A DNA stretch of 21,416 nt. It comes from DASZCR01 sp035942915 (GTDB lineage: Bacteria; Acidobacteriota; Blastocatellia; Pyrinomonadales; Pyrinomonadaceae). This document shows, one piece after another, positions 20,675 to 21,416 of the stretch. Position numbers and translations under genes: made by a program. Within the stretch, counting starts at the first letter, position 1; every line of letters begins with the position of its first letter. The notes under the pieces were generated by a model. It searched no databases, was not told where the DNA came from, and worked only from the letters and a program-made list of their open reading frames with translations. The stretch lies in NCBI GenBank assembly GCA_035942915.1, contig DASZCR010000033.1:1-21416 (forward strand). Reading direction: 5' to 3'.

Positions 20675-21379
20675 ATGTTCACCAAGTCGCTGCTTATCGT
20701 CGCCGTCTCGGCCTTCGCGCTCTCCGGCGCCGACGCCGTTCGCGCGCAGAGCACCAACACCAACACCAGCCCGACGCCGACGCGCGGCCGCCAGACGACG
20801 ACCAGCACGAACACCAACCAGCAGACGCCCGCCGCCACACCTGCGCCGACGCCCACTCCGGCGCGCGGCCGGGGTCGCAGAAGCACAACCACTTCGACCG
20901 CCGCCAGCGCCGCCGCGCAGAAGGCCGTGCGCGACGCTTTCGACACGCTTATCGACGGCATCCGCCGCGCCGACGTGGAGACGGTCATGAGCGTCTACTG
21001 GAACTCGCCGCAACTCCTGCTCTTCAACAACAACGGAACGGTGACGCGCGGTTGGGAACAGGTGCGCTCGAATCGCGCCAGTTCCTACCCGAACCTGAAA
21101 GACGTGCAACTCGACGTACGCGACGTGCGCGTCTCGATGCTCGGCGCGGACGCGGCCATCGTCACCTGCCTCTGGTCGCAATCGCAGACCGCAGGCGGCA
21201 CGACCGACAGCGCGACGGGAAGGCTCACGCTCGTCTTCCAGAACATCGGCGGCGCGTGGAAGGCCGTCCATACGCACACCTCGCCCGACCGTCCAGACCC
21301 CTCGCGTCTGCTCCCCTCCGAGCGCACACCCTCGACGGGCGAATCGGAGACGACGACGAGGCCGCCCGTTAAGCCTTAA
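20675..21379 (+). CDS. secreted NTF2-fold (SnoaL/DUF4440-like) protein
   Basis: 234 aa. A signal peptide (about 1-24, ending VRAQ) is followed by a Thr/Pro/Asn-rich linker (26-78: low complexity with two RGR motifs), then a single NTF2-like alpha-beta cone (about 82-204). Recognisable are the N-terminal helix AVRDAFDTLIDGIRRADVETVMSVYW, the strand with FNNNGTVTRGWEQV, and the closing GGAWKAVHTHTS. The family is a general small-molecule-binding or enzymatic scaffold and function is unknown. A Pro/Thr-rich tail ends the protein. The ATG at 20675 has AGGAAGGA about 8-14 nt upstream. It begins 38 bp after gltX and may share its transcript. The remaining 37 bp of the window show no feature. Confidence 0.82.
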   Translation: MFTKSLLIVAVSAFALSGADAVRAQSTNTNTSPTPTRGRQTTTSTNTNQQTPAATPAPTPTPARGRGRRSTTTSTAASAAAQKAVRDAFDTLIDGIRRADVETVMSVYWNSPQLLLFNNNGTVTRGWEQVRSNRASSYPNLKDVQLDVRDVRVSMLGADAAIVTCLWSQSQTAGGTTDSATGRLTLVFQNIGGAWKAVHTHTSPDRPDPSRLLPSERTPSTGESETTTRPPVKP

Positions 21380-21416
21380 CGAAGACTTGCGAAGGAAAAA
21401 TCAGAAGGGGGGCCGC

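Overview
The window is a stretch of bacterial chromosome: GC-rich, densely coded, with 21 protein genes and one tRNA. No rRNA, CRISPR array, insertion sequence, phage gene or plasmid gene is visible. The gene types point to a free-living Acidobacteriota-like organism, perhaps class Blastocatellia: a DNA polymerase I without its 5' nuclease domain, many Arg/Asp-rich proteins, a cNMP/HTH regulator ending in a CECY motif, and heptanucleotide intergenic repeats. This placement is an inference from protein style only, because there is no 16S gene or other decisive marker.

Layout. From 113 to 13403 every gene is on the minus strand. In transcription order these are dxs, a single-pass membrane protein with a charged tail, a TlyA-type rRNA methyltransferase, a YkgJ-like cysteine-cluster protein, a zinc-ribbon membrane protein, nadK, a dicarboxylate/amino-acid:cation symporter, a Crp/Fnr-type regulator, a rhomboid protease, queF, a 77-aa membrane protein, an MFS transporter and a Klenow-like polA. 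The dxs-tlyA-nadK order recalls a grouping found in many bacteria, here with extra genes inserted. From 13627 the strands mix: an LTxxQ (Spy/CpxP-like) periplasmic protein, a divergent arsenic locus (arsI on minus; an ArsN1-like acetyltransferase and arsR on plus), a Tat-exported metallophosphoesterase on minus, then on plus an S41 C-terminal processing protease, tRNA-Ser(GCU), gltX and a secreted NTF2-fold protein.

Two non-coding systems stand out. First, at least four intergenic spacers (7179-7282, 8281-8370, 10299-10398, 18973-19079) consist of degenerate 7-bp tandem units, purine-rich on one side and pyrimidine-rich on the other, so that each can fold into a long hairpin. Each has its own unit sequence (GTGATAR, GGATGAG, AAAAGGY, GTGACGA). 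Most begin exactly at, or inside, the 3' end of a gene, and one runs right up to the gltX start codon. They resemble the short tandemly repeated repetitive (STRR) heptamers known from cyanobacteria. A weaker relic may lie at 3493-3552. Second, the 145-bp arsI/arsN gap carries a 13-bp-arm palindrome (14898-14930) whose two arms supply the -35 and -10 boxes of two face-to-face promoters, with a second inverted repeat (14871-14886) at the expected arsI transcription start. This is a compact ArsR switch in which one repressor site could silence both directions.

Working links: arsI, the ArsN1-like enzyme and ArsR form an organoarsenical detoxification unit with no efflux pump or arsM in view. TlyA, GluRS, tRNA-Ser and QueF belong to translation and tRNA modification; DXS and NAD kinase supply isoprenoid precursors and NADPH. 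No stretch longer than about 300 bp lacks a gene. The longest gaps are 13404-13626 (dxs/LTxxQ divergent spacer), 16829-17016 (metallophosphoesterase/S41 divergent spacer) and 8165-8341 (upstream of nadK, ending in a repeat).
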